Both the position numbers and the translations under genes were made by a program. A stretch of 64,000 nt of DNA, taken from assembly GCA_937927675.1 (NCBI GenBank), contig CALBSG010000128.1, positions 3,814-67,813 on the forward strand. The letters are read 5' to 3'. This DNA is from an uncultured Paracoccaceae bacterium (GTDB lineage Bacteria > Pseudomonadota > Alphaproteobacteria > Rhodobacterales > Rhodobacteraceae). Position 1 is the stretch's first letter. Each line of letters begins with the position of its first letter. The notes under the pieces are model-generated. The model ran no database searches. It saw only the letters and a program-made list of their open reading frames with translations, and was not told the DNA's origin. Of the stretch, positions 1-9,110 are shown in pieces.

Positions 1-615
1 GGGCTTGCCTTGGGGGCATGGGTGGTGTTCGGCGCGCTGACCGATTTGTGGCAACGCGCAGGCCGCGGGGCCTTGGGCGAAAAGCTTGCCCGCTTGGGGC
101 GCATGGGCCGCGCCGATTGGGGCAAGGCCACAGCCCATTCCGGGCTGGGCGTCACGATCTTTGCCGTCGCCGCCATGCATGCTTGGGCGATTGAGGATAT
201 TCGTGTGGTCCGCGTCGGGGAAACCTTTCCGGTGGGCCGCTACGAGGTTCAGTTGAAAGAGGTGCATCAGGAACAGGGGCCGAACTACAGCACGACCATG
301 GCCGAAATGGTGGTCAGCCGCGACGGAGCCGAGGTTGTGACGCTATATCCTGAAAAACGCGTCTACCCGGTGCAGGCGATGCCGACGACAGAGGCCGCCA
401 TCGACTATGGCCTGACCCGCGATCTTTATCTGGTGATCGGTGATCCGCAGGAGGGCGGCGGCTATGCCGTGCGCGCCTATGTCAAACCCTTTGCCAATTG
501 GCTTTGGGGTGGGGCGCTGATGATGGCCATCGGCGGGCTTCTCAGCCTGACCGACCGGCGCTATCGGCTGGCCGCGGGGGCGCGTCGCGCACCCGCCGCC
601 CAAGCGGCGGAGTAA
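1..615 (+). CDS. ccmF: Cytochrome c maturation protein CcmF, C-terminal fragment
   Basis: The reading frame is open from the first base, so the gene starts outside the window; only about 204 C-terminal residues are present. CcmF is the integral membrane component of the haem-to-apocytochrome c ligation complex (System I). What is visible is the end of the transmembrane body, a periplasmic segment of about 120 residues, and a last hydrophobic helix (about residues 160-182 of the fragment) followed by a basic, Ala-rich tail. The assignment rests on this C-terminal architecture and on ccmH starting 4 bases downstream, the usual order in alphaproteobacterial ccm operons. Confidence 0.85.
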   Translation, partial: GLALGAWVVFGALTDLWQRAGRGALGEKLARLGRMGRADWGKATAHSGLGVTIFAVAAMHAWAIEDIRVVRVGETFPVGRYEVQLKEVHQEQGPNYSTTMAEMVVSRDGAEVVTLYPEKRVYPVQAMPTTEAAIDYGLTRDLYLVIGDPQEGGGYAVRAYVKPFANWLWGGALMMAIGGLLSLTDRRYRLAAGARRAPAAQAAE

Positions 616-619
616 TCCG

Positions 620-1060
620 ATGCGCGCCCTGATCTTATGTCTGCTGCTCGCCGCCTCGCCTGCCCTTGCCGTGCAACCTGATGAGGTCTTGCCCGATCCG
701 GCGTTGGAAGCCCGCGCCCGCCAGATTTCCCACGATCTGCGCTGCCCTGTCTGTCAGGGCGAAACCATCGACGATTCGAACGCTCCGATCAGCCGCGACC
801 TGCGGCTTTTGGTGCGCGAGCGGTTGGTGGCGGGCGACAGCGATGCGGAGGTGGTCGATTATATCGTCGCCCGCTATGGCGAGTTTGTGCTGTTCAACCC
901 GCGCGCCTCGGGGTCGGGATTGCTTCTGTGGCTGGCGGGACCGGCTATGCTGCTGGTGGGGGGTGCGCTGGCCTTTAGCCTGACACGGCGCAAACCAAAG
1001 CTCGAGGATGATCTGAGTGAGGACGAACAAGCCCGCATTGCCGAGCTGATGAAAGAGTAA
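620..1060 (+). CDS. ccmH: Cytochrome c-type biogenesis protein CcmH (CycL)
   Basis: A 146-residue thiol-redox protein that reduces the apocytochrome haem-binding motif before ligation by CcmF. It has an N-terminal signal peptide (about residues 1-17), the family signature RCPVCQ with redox cysteines at 42 and 45, a three-helix periplasmic domain, and one C-terminal membrane helix (about 98-120) followed by a short acidic cytoplasmic tail. This is the short alphaproteobacterial form without the TPR part of enterobacterial CcmH. It follows ccmF by 4 bases and is the last gene of the operon, with a perfect palindrome just behind it. Confidence 0.93.
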   Translation: MRALILCLLLAASPALAVQPDEVLPDPALEARARQISHDLRCPVCQGETIDDSNAPISRDLRLLVRERLVAGDSDAEVVDYIVARYGEFVLFNPRASGSGLLLWLAGPAMLLVGGALAFSLTRRKPKLEDDLSEDEQARIAELMKE

Positions 1061-1078
1061 CGCGCCGGGGACGGCGGC

Positions 1079-1102
1079 CCCGCCTTCTTGCAAGAAGGCG
1101 GG
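1079..1102. terminator. Palindromic terminator between convergent ccmH and lrp
   Basis: A perfect 24-base palindrome (arms 1079-1090 and 1091-1102, 12 bp each) lies in the 42 bases between the ccmH stop and the stop of the convergent Lrp gene. It can fold identically on both strands, as expected for a shared bidirectional terminator. There is no strong U-run on either side. Confidence 0.6.
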
Positions 1103-1534
1103 TTACTTGCGCCCGGCCTTCCGGGTCGACAGCAGCAGGTTCGTTTCGCTCGTCACCACGCCTTCGATGCTGCGGATGCGGTAGATCACCTCGTCCAGCT
1201 CCAGCAGGGTCTGGGTTGCCAGTTCCGCGATCAGGTCCCATTTGCCATTGGTCGAATGTACCGCCAGCACCGCCGGTATGCCTGCCAGCCGCGCCATCAC
1301 CTTTTCGCCACCCTTCCCCTCGATCCCGATCATGATAAGGCCGCGCACCGGGGCGGCGGTCACATCAGACCGCGTCAGCACGGTAAATCCGGCAATCTCG
1401 CCCTTCGACTGCAGCCGTTCCATCCGCGCCCGCACCGTGGCGCGCGACAGGTCCAGCCGCTCGGCCAGTTCCGAAAGCGAGGCCCGTCCGTCGCGCCGAA
1501 GTTCTGCGATCAACCGCTGGTCGGTTTCATCCAT
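1103..1534 (-). CDS. Lrp/AsnC-family transcriptional regulator (arginase-linked)
   Basis: A 143-residue Lrp/AsnC protein with an N-terminal winged helix-turn-helix (about residues 4-60, starting MDETDQRLIAELRRDGR) and a C-terminal RAM ligand-binding/oligomerisation domain (about 68-138). It is transcribed divergently from arginase and ornithine cyclodeaminase with 109 bases between the starts. In related bacteria this arrangement fits activation of arginine/ornithine catabolism by the amino acid, so that role is inferred from position. The intergenic region contains a TTGCGCAA palindrome (1556-1563) as a possible but weak operator candidate. Confidence 0.88.
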   Translation of the reverse strand: MDETDQRLIAELRRDGRASLSELAERLDLSRATVRARMERLQSKGEIAGFTVLTRSDVTAAPVRGLIMIGIEGKGGEKVMARLAGIPAVLAVHSTNGKWDLIAELATQTLLELDEVIYRIRSIEGVVTSETNLLLSTRKAGRK

Positions 1535-1643
1535 TCGGGCAATCCTTCTGACACTTTGCGCAATCCCTTTAGCAAAACGCGCGAAATGCCGCTAGGATTC
1601 GTCATCCCTGCCCGCGACAAATGATCAAACACCGGAGACACCC

Positions 1644-2567
1644 ATGCCGAACTGCATCCTGATCGGAGCCCCCATCGACGAAGGCCAACGCCGCCCCGGC
1701 TGCGTGATGGGACCGGCCGCCTACCGCGTGGCAGGGCTGGCGCAGGCGGTTCGCGATCTGGGCCATGGTGTGGAAGATTGGGGCGATGTCGCCCTGCCCG
1801 CCTTGCGCAGTGTCACCTGCCCGAACCCCGCCGTTCACGATCTGGATCGCGTCATCGGGTGGACCGAGGTTTTGGCCGACCGCGTGGATGATGCCTTGTC
1901 CCAAGGGGCCATGCCGATCATCCTTGGCGGTGACCATTCGCTGGCGCTGGGGTCGGTTGCGGGGGCGGCGGCCTTTGCCAAGCGGCAGGATCGGCCCTTG
2001 TTCCTGTTGTGGCTGGACGCCCATTCCGATTTCCATACGCCACTGACGACGGAAAGCGGCAATCTGCACGGCACGCCGGTCGCCTATATCACGGGGCGCG
2101 AAGGCTTTGACGCCTTCCCCCCCTTCCCCGCGGCCCTGCCGCCCGAGCGCGTTTGCCTCTTTGGCATCCGCTCGGTCGATCCGGCGGAACATGCGGCCCT
2201 TCTCAGCCATGATCTGGCGATCAACGACATGCGGGTGTTGGACGAACGCGGCATCGTCGCGCCCCTGCGCGAGTTTCTGGAAGCGGTCCGCGCAGCGGGT
2301 GGCATGCTGCATGTGTCGTTGGATGTCGATTTCCTTGACCCCTCAATCGCGCCCGCCGTCGGCACCACGGTTCCGGGCGGCACCACCTTTCGCGAGGCGC
2401 ATCTGGTGATGGAGCTGCTGCATGAAAGCGGACTTGTCACCTCGCTCGACCTTGTGGAGTTGAACCCCTTCCTTGATGAGCGCGGCCGCACCGCAAAACT
2501 GATGGTCGAACTTGTCGGCTCGATGATGGGCCGCAAGGTCTTTGACCGACCAACCCGGAGTTTCTGA
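1644..2567 (+). CDS. rocF: Arginase
   Basis: A 307-residue ureohydrolase converting L-arginine to ornithine and urea. The binuclear manganese ligands are in GGDHSLALG (His98), DAHSDFHTP (Asp125, His127, Asp129) and SLDVDFLDP near residue 230. Length and motif spacing fit bacterial arginases rather than agmatinases, and the next gene, ornithine cyclodeaminase, uses its product. The stop overlaps the start of that gene by one base (TGATG), so the two are translationally coupled. Nickel/manganese specificity cannot be judged from sequence. Confidence 0.93.
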   Translation: MPNCILIGAPIDEGQRRPGCVMGPAAYRVAGLAQAVRDLGHGVEDWGDVALPALRSVTCPNPAVHDLDRVIGWTEVLADRVDDALSQGAMPIILGGDHSLALGSVAGAAAFAKRQDRPLFLLWLDAHSDFHTPLTTESGNLHGTPVAYITGREGFDAFPPFPAALPPERVCLFGIRSVDPAEHAALLSHDLAINDMRVLDERGIVAPLREFLEAVRAAGGMLHVSLDVDFLDPSIAPAVGTTVPGGTTFREAHLVMELLHESGLVTSLDLVELNPFLDERGRTAKLMVELVGSMMGRKVFDRPTRSF

Positions 2568-3610
2568 TGATCGCCCCTTCGAAACAGGCCTTTGTTCCCT
2601 TCGTCTCGGTCGCCAATATGATGCGGCTGGTGCATGCGATTGGCGTGGAACAGGTGATGGTGGATCTGGCCGCCGAGATTGAGGCCGATTTCCGTCGCTG
2701 GCCGTTGTTTGACAAAACGCCCCGCGTCGCCAGTCATTCCGACATCGGGGTGATTGAACTGATGCCGACCTCGGACGGCGAAACCTATGGCTTCAAATAT
2801 GTGAATGGCCACCCATCCAATATGAAGCGGGGGTTGCAGACCGTCACCGCCTTTGGGCTTTTGGCAGATGTATCCACGGGGTATCCGCTTTTGTTGTCGG
2901 AAATGACCATTCTGACAGCGCTACGCACCGCCGCCACCAGCGCGATGGCGGCGAAATGGCTGGCGCCCAAGGGGGCCACCACCATGGCGCTGATCGGCAA
3001 TGGCGCACAGGCGGAATTTCAAGCGCTGGCCTTCAAGGCGGTTTGCGGAATTTCCGAGGTGCGGCTTTACGACATTGACGCCAAGGCCACAGCGAAATGC
3101 GCGGCAAACCTTGCCGGACGCGGGCTGAAGGTGGTCGCCTGCAAGACACCCGAGGAGGCCATTCTTGGCGCTCAGATCATCACCACCGTGACGGCAGACA
3201 AGCAAAACGCCACCATTCTGACCGACAATATGGTTGGCGCGGGCGTGCATATCAACGCGGTGGGCGGCGACTGCCCCGGCAAGACGGAACTGCACCGCGA
3301 TATCCTGCTGCGCGCCGGGGTGTTCGTGGAATACCCGCCCCAAACGCGGATCGAGGGCGAAATTCAGCAAATGCCCGCTGATTTCCCGGTGACTGAACTT
3401 TGGCAGGTCATCGGTGGCGCGGCGCAGGGCCGTAAGGATGCCCGCGATATCACGCTTTTTGACTCGGTGGGCTTTGCCATCGAAGATTTCAGCGCCCTGC
3501 GCTATGTGCATGCCAAGCTGCGCGCGCTGAACCTGTGCGACCAGCTTGACATGATCGCCGACCCCGACGACCCGCGCGATCTGTTTGGGATGTTGATGCG
3601 GGCCGCTTAA
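2567..3610 (+). CDS. ocd: Ornithine cyclodeaminase
   Basis: A 347-residue protein of the ornithine cyclodeaminase/mu-crystallin family, converting ornithine to proline and ammonia with bound NAD. The Rossmann motif IGNGAQAEFQ (about residues 143-152) and the segment NAVGGDCPGKTEL carrying the catalytic aspartate are present. With arginase immediately upstream it makes a two-step arginine-to-proline route. Its TAA stop interlocks with the stop of the convergent KamA-like gene in a TTAA, a four-base overlap with no room for a dedicated terminator. Confidence 0.93.
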   Translation: MIAPSKQAFVPFVSVANMMRLVHAIGVEQVMVDLAAEIEADFRRWPLFDKTPRVASHSDIGVIELMPTSDGETYGFKYVNGHPSNMKRGLQTVTAFGLLADVSTGYPLLLSEMTILTALRTAATSAMAAKWLAPKGATTMALIGNGAQAEFQALAFKAVCGISEVRLYDIDAKATAKCAANLAGRGLKVVACKTPEEAILGAQIITTVTADKQNATILTDNMVGAGVHINAVGGDCPGKTELHRDILLRAGVFVEYPPQTRIEGEIQQMPADFPVTELWQVIGGAAQGRKDARDITLFDSVGFAIEDFSALRYVHAKLRALNLCDQLDMIADPDDPRDLFGMLMRAA

Positions 3611-4557
3611 GGGTCAAGATAGCGGTGCGTTGCCCCCTGCGGGTCGCGCACCTGCCAACCGTCGGGCGTAGCCGTCAGATACTCTGGCCCAAGCGGCACC
3701 TTGCCGTGGCCGCCGGGGATATCCAGCACATAGGTCGGCAGGGCGGTTCCGGGCAGCCGCCCCCGCAACGACGCCATCAGCGCTTGGCCTTCGGCAATCG
3801 TGGTGCGGAAATGCTCTGCCCCACGCACCAGATCGCCGTGATGCAGGTAATAGGGTTTCACCTTCAGCCGCAGCAGGCGCCGCAGCAGCGCCTCCAACAC
3901 CTCGGCCCGGTCATTCACCCCGCGCAGCAGCACCGATTGCGACAAAAGCGGCACCCCGGCACGGGTCAGCCGGGCCAGGGCCACCTCAGCCTCGGGGGTG
4001 ATTTCGTCGGCATGATTGACATGCAGCACAAACCACAAAGGCTTGCCCTGCCCCAGCCGCGCGGCAAGGCTTGTCGTAATCCGCCCCGGCGCCACCACCG
4101 GAATACGGGAATGGATGCGCAAGCTGTCAAGATGCGGGATGGCGTTCAGCCGGTCGATCACCTCGGTCAAGCGCCGCTCTGACAGCGACAAGGGATCGCC
4201 CCCGGTCAAGATCACCTCGCGGATCGCGGGGCGGGCGGCGATATAGGCAAGGGCTGCGGCAAGATCAGCCTCGGGCAAAGGCCCGGCGTCCCCCACCACC
4301 TCCCGGCGAAAGCAAAAGCGGCAGTGGACAAGGCACGTCAGCGTAACCCGCAGGATCACACGGTCGGGATAGCGGTGGGTCAGACCGGGCGTTGGCGAAT
4401 GAACCGCGTCCCCAATCGGATCGGCAAGACCCGCACCGCGGCCCTGAAGTTCCTGTGGATCAGGCAGAAATTGCGCCGCCACGCCCGGAAGATGCGCCAA
4501 GGCCCGCATCTCGGGCGTCAGCCGCTCGGCAAAGCCGGTTTCAAGCCCAAGATCCAC
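3607..4557 (-). CDS. KamA/EpmB-type radical SAM lysine 2,3-aminomutase family protein
   Basis: A 316-residue radical SAM, PLP-dependent protein of the lysine 2,3-aminomutase family. The cluster motif CLVHCRFCFRR has cysteines at 75, 79 and 82, and PGGHGK carries the probable PLP lysine at 286. The start chosen is GTG at 4557 because an AAGGGGGA Shine-Dalgarno-like run precedes it. The same frame stays open into gyrA, but that extension has no family similarity. The short length fits the beta-lysylation branch that modifies elongation factor P (EpmB) or orphan alphaproteobacterial KamA proteins; neither efp nor epmA is nearby, so substrate assignment stays open. Confidence 0.82.
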   Translation of the reverse strand: MDLGLETGFAERLTPEMRALAHLPGVAAQFLPDPQELQGRGAGLADPIGDAVHSPTPGLTHRYPDRVILRVTLTCLVHCRFCFRREVVGDAGPLPEADLAAALAYIAARPAIREVILTGGDPLSLSERRLTEVIDRLNAIPHLDSLRIHSRIPVVAPGRITTSLAARLGQGKPLWFVLHVNHADEITPEAEVALARLTRAGVPLLSQSVLLRGVNDRAEVLEALLRRLLRLKVKPYYLHHGDLVRGAEHFRTTIAEGQALMASLRGRLPGTALPTYVLDIPGGHGKVPLGPEYLTATPDGWQVRDPQGATHRYLDP

Positions 4558-4695
4558 GACATTTCCCCCTTGGAAAGCGCGGGCTTTTCCCAGAAGCGGG
4601 GCAAAAGGGCAACCCCCGGCATTGCCGCGATGGGCTGTATGTTGTAAGGTCTGACCAACCAAATCTAGACCCCCTCGACGGGGGCGCGAGGACAC

Positions 4696-7413
4696 ATGAC
4701 CGACAGCCCGGAAACCCCTGAAGCGACTGGTGAAAAGCCGGAGCGCGCGCCCTATCATGGCCCGCAGGTCGACGTCGTAGATGAAATGAAAACGGCCTAT
4801 CTCGATTATGCGATGAGCGTGATCGTCAGCCGTGCCATTCCTGATCTGCGCGACGGGCTGAAACCGGTGCATCGTCGCATCCTGTTTGCGATGCAGGAAT
4901 CGGGCAATACCCATGACAAAGCCTATCGCAAATCGGCCCGTCCGGTGGGCGACACCATGGGGAAATACCACCCCCACGGCGACAGCGCGATTTATGACGC
5001 GCTTGTCCGTATGGCCCAGCCGTTTTCCATGAGCCTGAAGCTCTTGGATGGTCAGGGCAACTTCGGCTCGATGGACGGCGATACGGCTGCGGCCATGCGC
5101 TATACCGAAGTGCGGATGGACAAGCCCGCCGCTTTCCTGCTGGCCGATATCGACAAAGAGACCGTCGACTTCCAAGACAACTATGACGGCAAGGACCGCG
5201 AGCCCACCGTTCTGCCTGCGCGGTTCCCCAACATGCTGGTCAATGGCGCCGAAGGCATCGCCGTCGGCATGGCCACCCGCATCCCGCCGCACAATCTGGG
5301 CGAAGTGATCGACGGCACGCTGGCCATGATCGACAACCCCGACATCAGCATGGAACAGCTGATGGACATCATCCCCGCCCCCGATTTCCCCACCGGGGCC
5401 ACCATTCTGGGTCGGTCAGGCGCGCGGAAGGCCTATCTGGAAGGGCGCGGCTCGGTCATCATCCGGGCGAAAACCCACGTCGAGGAAATCCGCAAGGATC
5501 GGTACGCCATCATCGTCGATGAGGTGCCCTATCAGGTCAACAAGGCCCGCATGATTGAAATCATTGCGGAAATGGTGCGCGACAAAAAGATCGAAGGCAT
5601 CGCCGGGGTCGCAGACGAAAGCGACCGGATCGGCGTGCGGGTGGTGATCGAACTGAAACGCGACGCCACGCCCGATGTGGTGTTGAACCAGCTTTATCGG
5701 TTCAGCCCGATGCAAACCTCGTTTGGTTGCAACATGCTCGCGTTGAACGGCGGCCGTCCTGAACAGCTGACGCTGCGCGACTTCCTCAGCCATTTCATCA
5801 CCTTCCGCGAGGAAGTCGTGGCCAAGCGCACCGCGTTTGAACTGCGCAAAGCCCGCGAGCGCAGCCATGTGCTGTGCGGTCTGGCTGTGGCGGTGTCGAA
5901 CGTCGATGAGGTGGTCAAGACCATCCGCTCCTCGGCCGACGCTGCAGAGGCCCGCGAAAAGCTGATGACGCGCCGTTGGCCCGCGCATGAAATCGCGCCC
6001 TTTATCCGGCTGATCGATGACCCGAGCCATACGATCAACGACGACGGCACCTATAACCTGTCGGAAATTCAGGCCCGCGCCATTCTGGATCTGCGCCTGC
6101 AGCGCCTGACGCAGCTGGGCGTCAAGGAAGTGACGGACGAGCTGGAAGAACTCGCCGCCAAGATCAAGGATTACCTTGAAATTCTGGGCAGCCGCGACAG
6201 GATCATGGCGATCATCTCGGACGAGTTGCGCGAGGTAAAGGCCCTCTTTGCCGTGCCGCGCCGCACCGAGATCGTCGACTGGGCCGGCGATATGGACGAC
6301 GAAGACCTGATCGAGCGCGAGGATATGGTGGTGACCATTACCTCGGGCGGTTACATCAAGCGCACCCCCTTGGCCGAATTCCGCGCCCAGAACCGGGGCG
6401 GCAAGGGTCTGGCCTCGATGGCCACCAAAGAAGATGACGTGGTCACGACGCTGTTTGTCGCCAATACCCACACGCATCTGTTGTTCTTCACGACCGATGG
6501 CATGGTCTACAAGATGAAAACCTGGCGTCTGCCGTTGGCCGGTCGTACCGCCAAGGGCAAGGCCATGGTCAACATCCTGCCGATTAGCCAAGGCGTGTCC
6601 ATCGCCGCGCTGATGCCGGTCGATGTGCCAGAAGCTGAATGGGAAAACCTGCAAATCGTCTTTGCGACAAGCGATGGCGATGTGCGGCAGAACGACCTTT
6701 CCGACTTCACCAATGTCATGCGCAACGGTAAGATTGCCATGAAGCTGCCCGAAGGCGTCACGCTGGTGAATGCCGCGATTGCCGACGAGAATGACGATAT
6801 CATGCTGGTCACCGAACTTGGCCGTGCGATCCGTTTCTCAACGCAAGAAATCCGCGTCTTCAAATCGCGCGGGTCTACTGGTGTGCGCGGCATTCGTCTG
6901 GCGGCGGGCGATCATGTGGTGTCGATGGCGATCATTCGCCACTTCGAAGCCGACCCCGAAGAGCGCGCAGCCTATCTCAAGCAGCGCCGCCTGATGGCGG
7001 GCGTGACCGAGGACGAAGCGGCGGACGACGAAGAAGACAGCGTTGCAGCGGGCCAACTCAGCCCCGAACGCTATGCCGAAATGTCGGCGGCCGAAGATTT
7101 GATCCTGACCATCACCAAGGGCGGATCGGGCAAACTGTCGTCGGCCCACGACTACCCGGTGCGTGGACGCGGCGGCATGGGCGTGAAAGCCATCTCGCCC
7201 GGCCCGCGCGGTGGCAGGATCATCGCCTCCTTCCCGGTGGACCTGTCGGACCAGATCATGCTGGCGACCTCAACCGGCCAGTCGATCCGGGTTCCGGTGG
7301 AACAGGTCTCGTTCCGCTCGCGGTCTGCGGGGGGGGTCCGGGTGTTCAACGTCGGGGCTGACGAAGAGGTTGTCTCGGTCGCCCGCGTGGCCGAACAGGG
7401 CGAGGGTGAGTGA
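4696..7413 (+). CDS. gyrA: DNA gyrase subunit A
   Basis: A 905-residue type IIA topoisomerase subunit that cuts and rejoins DNA during negative supercoiling, with GyrB as partner. The breakage-reunion domain starts near residue 25. The catalytic tyrosine is Tyr136 in AAAMRYTE. The quinolone-determining segment [12 protein letters not shown] keeps Ser97 and Asp101 (E. coli Ser83/Asp87), a sensitive-type sequence. A QNRGGKG motif near residue 565 matches the GyrA box with one change from QRRGGKG, which argues against ParC. There is an acidic insert in the C-terminal beta-pinwheel ([11 protein letters not shown]). The TGA stop lies inside a long perfect inverted repeat. Confidence 0.95.
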   Translation: MTDSPETPEATGEKPERAPYHGPQVDVVDEMKTAYLDYAMSVIVSRAIPDLRDGLKPVHRRILFAMQESGNTHDKAYRKSARPVGDTMGKYHPHGDSAIYDALVRMAQPFSMSLKLLDGQGNFGSMDGDTAAAMRYTEVRMDKPAAFLLADIDKETVDFQDNYDGKDREPTVLPARFPNMLVNGAEGIAVGMATRIPPHNLGEVIDGTLAMIDNPDISMEQLMDIIPAPDFPTGATILGRSGARKAYLEGRGSVIIRAKTHVEEIRKDRYAIIVDEVPYQVNKARMIEIIAEMVRDKKIEGIAGVADESDRIGVRVVIELKRDATPDVVLNQLYRFSPMQTSFGCNMLALNGGRPEQLTLRDFLSHFITFREEVVAKRTAFELRKARERSHVLCGLAVAVSNVDEVVKTIRSSADAAEAREKLMTRRWPAHEIAPFIRLIDDPSHTINDDGTYNLSEIQARAILDLRLQRLTQLGVKEVTDELEELAAKIKDYLEILGSRDRIMAIISDELREVKALFAVPRRTEIVDWAGDMDDEDLIEREDMVVTITSGGYIKRTPLAEFRAQNRGGKGLASMATKEDDVVTTLFVANTHTHLLFFTTDGMVYKMKTWRLPLAGRTAKGKAMVNILPISQGVSIAALMPVDVPEAEWENLQIVFATSDGDVRQNDLSDFTNVMRNGKIAMKLPEGVTLVNAAIADENDDIMLVTELGRAIRFSTQEIRVFKSRGSTGVRGIRLAAGDHVVSMAIIRHFEADPEERAAYLKQRRLMAGVTEDEAADDEEDSVAAGQLSPERYAEMSAAEDLILTITKGGSGKLSSAHDYPVRGRGGMGVKAISPGPRGGRIIASFPVDLSDQIMLATSTGQSIRVPVEQVSFRSRSAGGVRVFNVGADEEVVSVARVAEQGEGE

Positions 7414-7460
7414 TCTCGCACCCCGGCTTGCCGATCTGGCAAGCCGGGGTGCGAGATCAC
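7410..7460. repeat. 23-bp perfect inverted repeat spanning the gyrA stop codon
   Basis: Arms 7410-7432 and 7438-7460 are exact reverse complements over 23 bp around the 5-base loop GATCT. The left arm contains the gyrA TGA stop, and the right arm is the sequence where the next small ORF would be expected to begin. It would be a strong terminator-type hairpin for gyrA, but no U-run follows. Stems of this length are unusual in this window, where other hairpins have arms of 6-12 bp. Confidence 0.9.
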
Positions 7461-7494
7461 CTACGGTGCGCTTGCCCGCGATCTGGGCTGGCGC

Positions 7495-7701
7495 ATGGGC
7501 GAATTGACCGCAGCACTTGAGGCGCTGATGGAAGATGATGCCCGCGCGGGCCACCCCTTGCGGGCCGCGCTATGCGAAGGGCGTCTGGCAGGCGGGCAGC
7601 CTGCGCAAGGGTTCTTTCTGAAAGCCGCAGAGCTTGGCTTTGACACCAGAGATCCGGCAGGCTTTGTCGCGGATCAGCGTGCAAGGCTTTTCAAAACCTG
7701 A
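7495..7701 (+). CDS. Small conserved-looking ORF, apparently lacking its native start
   Basis: From the first available ATG (7495) this encodes 68 residues, but coding-like sequence (ITYGALARDLGWR) runs in frame upstream to about 7456, where it meets the right arm of the inverted repeat. No ATG, GTG or TTG exists in frame between the gyrA stop (7411-7413, same frame) and 7495; only a CTG occurs at 7483. From memory, similar small proteins in Rhodobacteraceae begin with an MITYGALAR-like segment, so the 5' end may have been overwritten by the repeat, or the gene may use a non-standard start. The function is unknown. Confidence 0.5.
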   Translation: MGELTAALEALMEDDARAGHPLRAALCEGRLAGGQPAQGFFLKAAELGFDTRDPAGFVADQRARLFKT

Positions 7702-7725
7702 GGCTTTGGCTATTGCGACAAAGCA

Positions 7726-7773
7726 CCGGGGGCCAGCCCCCGGACCCCCGGAGTATTTGGGCCAAGATGAAAG
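7726..7773 (+). repeat. Dispersed intergenic element, copy 1 (hairpin plus GGAGTATTT core)
   Basis: A GC hairpin (CCGGGGGC/GCCCCCGG, 7726-7743) followed by the core GGAGTATTTGGGCCAAGATG and AAAG (7750-7773). The ATG within the core at 7767 is in frame with trmFO. Five further copies occur in the window, at 30108, 38564, 58469, 59499 and 63639. Confidence 0.75.
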
Positions 7774-7778
7774 CCAGC

Positions 7779-9110
7779 ATGACAGAGACACTTCACATCA
7801 TCGGCGGCGGCATGGCAGGGTCCGAGGCCGCTTGGCAGGCGGCGGAAATGGGCGTGCCGGTCGTCTTGCACGAAATGCGCCCCGCCGTCGGCACCTTTGC
7901 CCATCGCACGGGGCTGTTTGCCGAGATGGTGTGCTCAAACTCCTTCCGGTCTGACGATGATGAGCGCAATGCCGTGGGACTGTTGCATTGGGAAATGCGG
8001 GCGGCACAGGGTTTGGTGATGGAGATGGCCACCCGCCACCGCCTGCCGGCGGGCGGCGCGTTGGCGGTAGACCGTGACCCCTTTGCCGAAAGCGTGACCG
8101 AACGGCTGCAGGCGCATCCGCTGATTTCGATTGTGCCGGGCGAAATCACCGAATTGCCGCGGGACGGCCATTGGATCATTGCCACTGGGCCGTTGACCTC
8201 TGGCGCACTGGCGCAAAGTATCCGTGCGGAAACCGGGGCTGAAAGTCTGGCGTTCTTTGATGCCATTGCCCCGATCGTCTATGGCGAAAGCATCGACATG
8301 GGCACCGCTTGGTTGCAATCGCGCTATGACAAGGGCGAGACCGAGGAAGAACAAAAGGCCTATATCAACTGCCCGATGGACAAGGCCCAGTATGAGGCCT
8401 TCATTGATGCGCTCTTGGCGGCAGAGAAAACGGAGTTTCACGAGGGCGAAACCGCGGGCTATTTCGACGGCTGCCTGCCGATCGAGGTGATGGCCGAACG
8501 CGGGCGCGAGACGCTGCGCTTTGGTCCGATGAAGCCGGTTGGTCTGACCAACCCACATAACCCGGCAAAGCCCTATGCCGTGGTGCAGCTGCGCCGCGAC
8601 AACAAACTGGGCACGCTTTACAACATCGTCGGCTTCCAAACCAAGATGAAGTATGGCGCGCAAACCGCTGTTTTCAAAATGATTCCTGGACTTGAAAACG
8701 CCAGCTTTGCCCGTCTGGGCGGCATCCACCGCAACACTTTTTTGAATTCGCCCACGCTGCTGGACGATCAGATGCGGTTGAAGTCACGGCCCAATATCCG
8801 CTTTGCGGGGCAAGTGACCGGGGTCGAAGGCTATGTGGAAAGCGCCGCGATGGGGCTTTTGGCGGGGCGGATGGCGGCGGCGGAACTCTTGGGGCGCAGT
8901 CTGCCCCCACCGCCCAATGAGACCGCCATGGGCGCGCTTATCACCCATATCACGGGCGGGGCCGAGGCAAAGACCTTTCAGCCGATGAACGTGAACTTCG
9001 GGCTTTTCCCGCCGATTGACGCCAAGGGGGGGCGGCGCGGCCGCAAGGACCGTTACAAGGCCTATACCGACCGCGCCAAAGAGGCCTTTACCCAATGGCT
9101 GAGCGCGTAA
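7779..9110 (+). CDS. trmFO: Methylenetetrahydrofolate-tRNA-(uracil-5-)-methyltransferase TrmFO
   Basis: A 443-residue flavoprotein that makes 5-methyluridine at position 54 of tRNA using methylenetetrahydrofolate and reduced FAD. The FAD-binding glycine motif [10 protein letters not shown] is at residues 7-16, and [12 protein letters not shown] and [15 protein letters not shown] are typical family segments. The start at 7779 ([10 protein letters not shown]) matches the family N-terminus; an in-frame ATG at 7767, supplied by the dispersed repeat, would add four residues. The gene overlaps gluQ by 16 bases, so two tRNA-modifying enzymes are made from one transcript. Confidence 0.93.
   Translation: MTETLHIIGGGMAGSEAAWQAAEMGVPVVLHEMRPAVGTFAHRTGLFAEMVCSNSFRSDDDERNAVGLLHWEMRAAQGLVMEMATRHRLPAGGALAVDRDPFAESVTERLQAHPLISIVPGEITELPRDGHWIIATGPLTSGALAQSIRAETGAESLAFFDAIAPIVYGESIDMGTAWLQSRYDKGETEEEQKAYINCPMDKAQYEAFIDALLAAEKTEFHEGETAGYFDGCLPIEVMAERGRETLRFGPMKPVGLTNPHNPAKPYAVVQLRRDNKLGTLYNIVGFQTKMKYGAQTAVFKMIPGLENASFARLGGIHRNTFLNSPTLLDDQMRLKSRPNIRFAGQVTGVEGYVESAAMGLLAGRMAAAELLGRSLPPPPNETAMGALITHITGGAEAKTFQPMNVNFGLFPPIDAKGGRRGRKDRYKAYTDRAKEAFTQWLSA

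Noticed and set aside
4972..5100. Quinolone-resistance mutation in gyrA
   Set aside because: The residues equivalent to E. coli Ser83 and Asp87 (Ser97, Asp101) are wild type.
4558..5292. N-terminal extension of the KamA-like frame into gyrA
   Set aside because: The frame is open but the extra 245 residues are antisense to gyrA and unlike any aminomutase; a GTG with good ribosome site at 4557 fits the family N-terminus.
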